Part shown: positions 62,994 through 64,000 of the stretch, one piece after another
Position numbering within the stretch: position 1 is the first letter of the stretch
How the letters are laid out: each line of letters begins with the position of its first letter
Assembly: GCF_038561965.1 (NCBI RefSeq)
Contig: NZ_CP139348.1
Span: forward strand, 1,798,001-1,862,000
DNA: 64,000 nt
From: Stutzerimonas stutzeri
GTDB taxonomy: Bacteria > Pseudomonadota > Gammaproteobacteria > Pseudomonadales > Pseudomonadaceae
Direction: 5' to 3'
Translations under genes and position numbers: made by a program
Notes under the pieces: model-generated
What the model was told of the DNA's origin: nothing
Databases searched by the model: none
The model's input: the letters and a program-made list of their open reading frames with translations, nothing else

Positions 62994-64000
62994 TTAGCGG
63001 TTGATGTTGTATTCCGCTGCAGCACCGATACCGATGACGTTAGCCGACGGCAGCAGTTGGCTGATGAAGCGGTTCCAACGGGTGATGTTGGCCGGGCCAA
63101 CGAACACGACGTCCTGCGGCTGCAGCGGGAAGTGCTTGGCCAGGGCGAACGCGGTCGGCGACTTGGCGTTCAGCTGGAAGACCTTGGCCGGCTCGGTGGC
63201 CATGTTTTCCGCACCGCGGATCACGTACAGCGCTTCACCATCGGCGGTCTCCTGGCGAATGCCGCCAGCGGTGCCGACTGCGTCCATCAGGTTCATGCTG
63301 GTGGCCTTGAAGGACAGTGCCTGCGGCAGGTTCACTTCGCCCAGAACGTAGATCTTGCGCTGGTCGTTGTACGGCAGGTGCAACTGGTCGCCATCTTTCA
63401 GGTAGACCTGATGCAGCCACGAATCCGGACGGTTGAGCGAGTCGACGTCAAGCATGTATTCACGACCGTCACGCTTGAGCGTCAAGCCAGTGAGGTCTGC
63501 GGTATCGGTATCCACGCCCGCCTGGCCGATGGCCTGGGTGATAGTCATCGGTGCGGTGGTGACCGGTACTTCGCCGGCGGTGTTGAATGCACCGGAGACG
63601 ATGATGCGTTGGCTGCCGAAGCGCAGGATGGAAACGTCTACCTGGGGGCTGTCGATGTAGTTGGTCAGGCGACGGGCAATCAGAGCGCGAAGCTCTTCGA
63701 TGGTCTTGCCGGCGGCATCGACGTTACCGATGTACGGGTAGAAGAGGGAGCCATCAGGGCGCACCAGGCGACCGTTGGCATCCAGCTGCTGCTGCGGGCC
63801 GGACGGCGCGGTCAATTCCGGGTGGTCCCAGACGGTGATGTAGAGCAGATCGTTCGCGCCGATGCGGTAGGAGCTGGGCTTGTAGCTCAGCAGTTCCTGC
63901 TTGCTCGATGTGCCCATGTCCGAGGCCAGGTCGCCCTTGAGCATCTCAGGGGTGATGCGGATCAGCTGGACCGAGCCGTGTTCGGCTTCAGCGCCATCCT
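62994..64000 (-). CDS. wza: Polysaccharide export outer-membrane protein Wza-like (5' end outside window)
   Basis: The gene runs off the right edge; the frame is open to base 64000. The visible 335 residues contain the polysaccharide-export domain (YRIGANDLLYITVWDHPELTAP), two SLBB-type repeats (RIIVSGAFNTAGEVPVT and KIYVLGEVNLPQAL) and a C-terminal segment like the Wza membrane helix. Wza forms the outer-membrane channel for capsule or exopolysaccharide. It probably belongs to a second polysaccharide cluster that continues beyond the window, as the O-antigen system does not need Wza. Confidence 0.92.
   Translation of the reverse strand, partial: DGAEAEHGSVQLIRITPEMLKGDLASDMGTSSKQELLSYKPSSYRIGANDLLYITVWDHPELTAPSGPQQQLDANGRLVRPDGSLFYPYIGNVDAAGKTIEELRALIARRLTNYIDSPQVDVSILRFGSQRIIVSGAFNTAGEVPVTTAPMTITQAIGQAGVDTDTADLTGLTLKRDGREYMLDVDSLNRPDSWLHQVYLKDGDQLHLPYNDQRKIYVLGEVNLPQALSFKATSMNLMDAVGTAGGIRQETADGEALYVIRGAENMATEPAKVFQLNAKSPTAFALAKHFPLQPQDVVFVGPANITRWNRFISQLLPSANVIGIGAAAEYNINR

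Overview
The window looks like chromosomal DNA of a pseudomonad, probably the Pseudomonas stutzeri (Stutzerimonas) group. Supporting points are FleQ-FleS-FleR flagellar regulation, the EarP/EF-P pair with Arg32, the order htpX-alaA-msrB-gpx, a PA2817-type protein, Pseudomonas REP-like repeats, and an O-antigen locus running from ihfB/wzz to wbpM. The species call is inference; the genus-level call is firm.

Layout. 1-4.3 kb: end of a cytochrome c maturation operon (ccmE-F-G-H-I), then a lipoprotein. 4.9-9.8 kb: a FliT-like protein, fleQ, fleS and fleR, with a sigma54 promoter for fleSR lying on the fleQ terminator. 9.9-17.8 kb: housekeeping and redox genes (tpm, DUF2959, htpX, alaA, msrB, gpx, a DUF815 ATPase, GST). 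18.0 kb: tRNA-Glu and tRNA-Gly. 18.4-23.9 kb: a sulfur/persulfide island. It has a CsoR-like regulator, a BigR/SqrR-type ArsR regulator, two YeeE/YedE transporters, DUF2892, rhodanese, SulP, a wrecked DUF442-sulfide:quinone reductase fusion, and a Blh/ETHE1-type persulfide dioxygenase. 24.1-27.2 kb: a MacAB-like efflux set. 27.4-31.0 kb: a ZIP transporter, a MotA/MotB-like pair and a renalase-like flavoprotein. 31.3-39.4 kb: 4.5S RNA, earP, efp, a DASS transporter, class II DAHP synthase, a spermidine-synthase-like protein and a DEAD-box helicase.

39.6-57.7 kb is the O-antigen locus: ihfB, two tandem wzz paralogues, a beta-CASP nuclease with REP units inside its reading frame, a flippase, an SDR, a MenD-like TPP enzyme, a pyruvyl-transferase-like protein, glycosyltransferases, a Wzy-like polymerase, an epimerase, a small initiating sugar-phosphate transferase and wbpM. 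The middle (about 44.6-54.1 kb) is visibly AT-rich compared with its flanks, as expected for an exchanged serotype cassette. 57.9-64 kb: a PA2817-family protein, a phosphopantetheinyl transferase, polyphosphate:AMP phosphotransferase, a thiolase and a Wza-type export protein cut by the window end.

Best leads: (1) the sulfur island, where two cysteine-based repressors have separate, clearly visible operator types while the sulfide-oxidising enzyme has decayed; (2) the SDR/MenD-like/pyruvyl-transferase trio in the O-antigen locus, which suggests an unusual keto-acid-derived sugar modification; (3) in-frame REP units that encode a linker in a beta-CASP protein.
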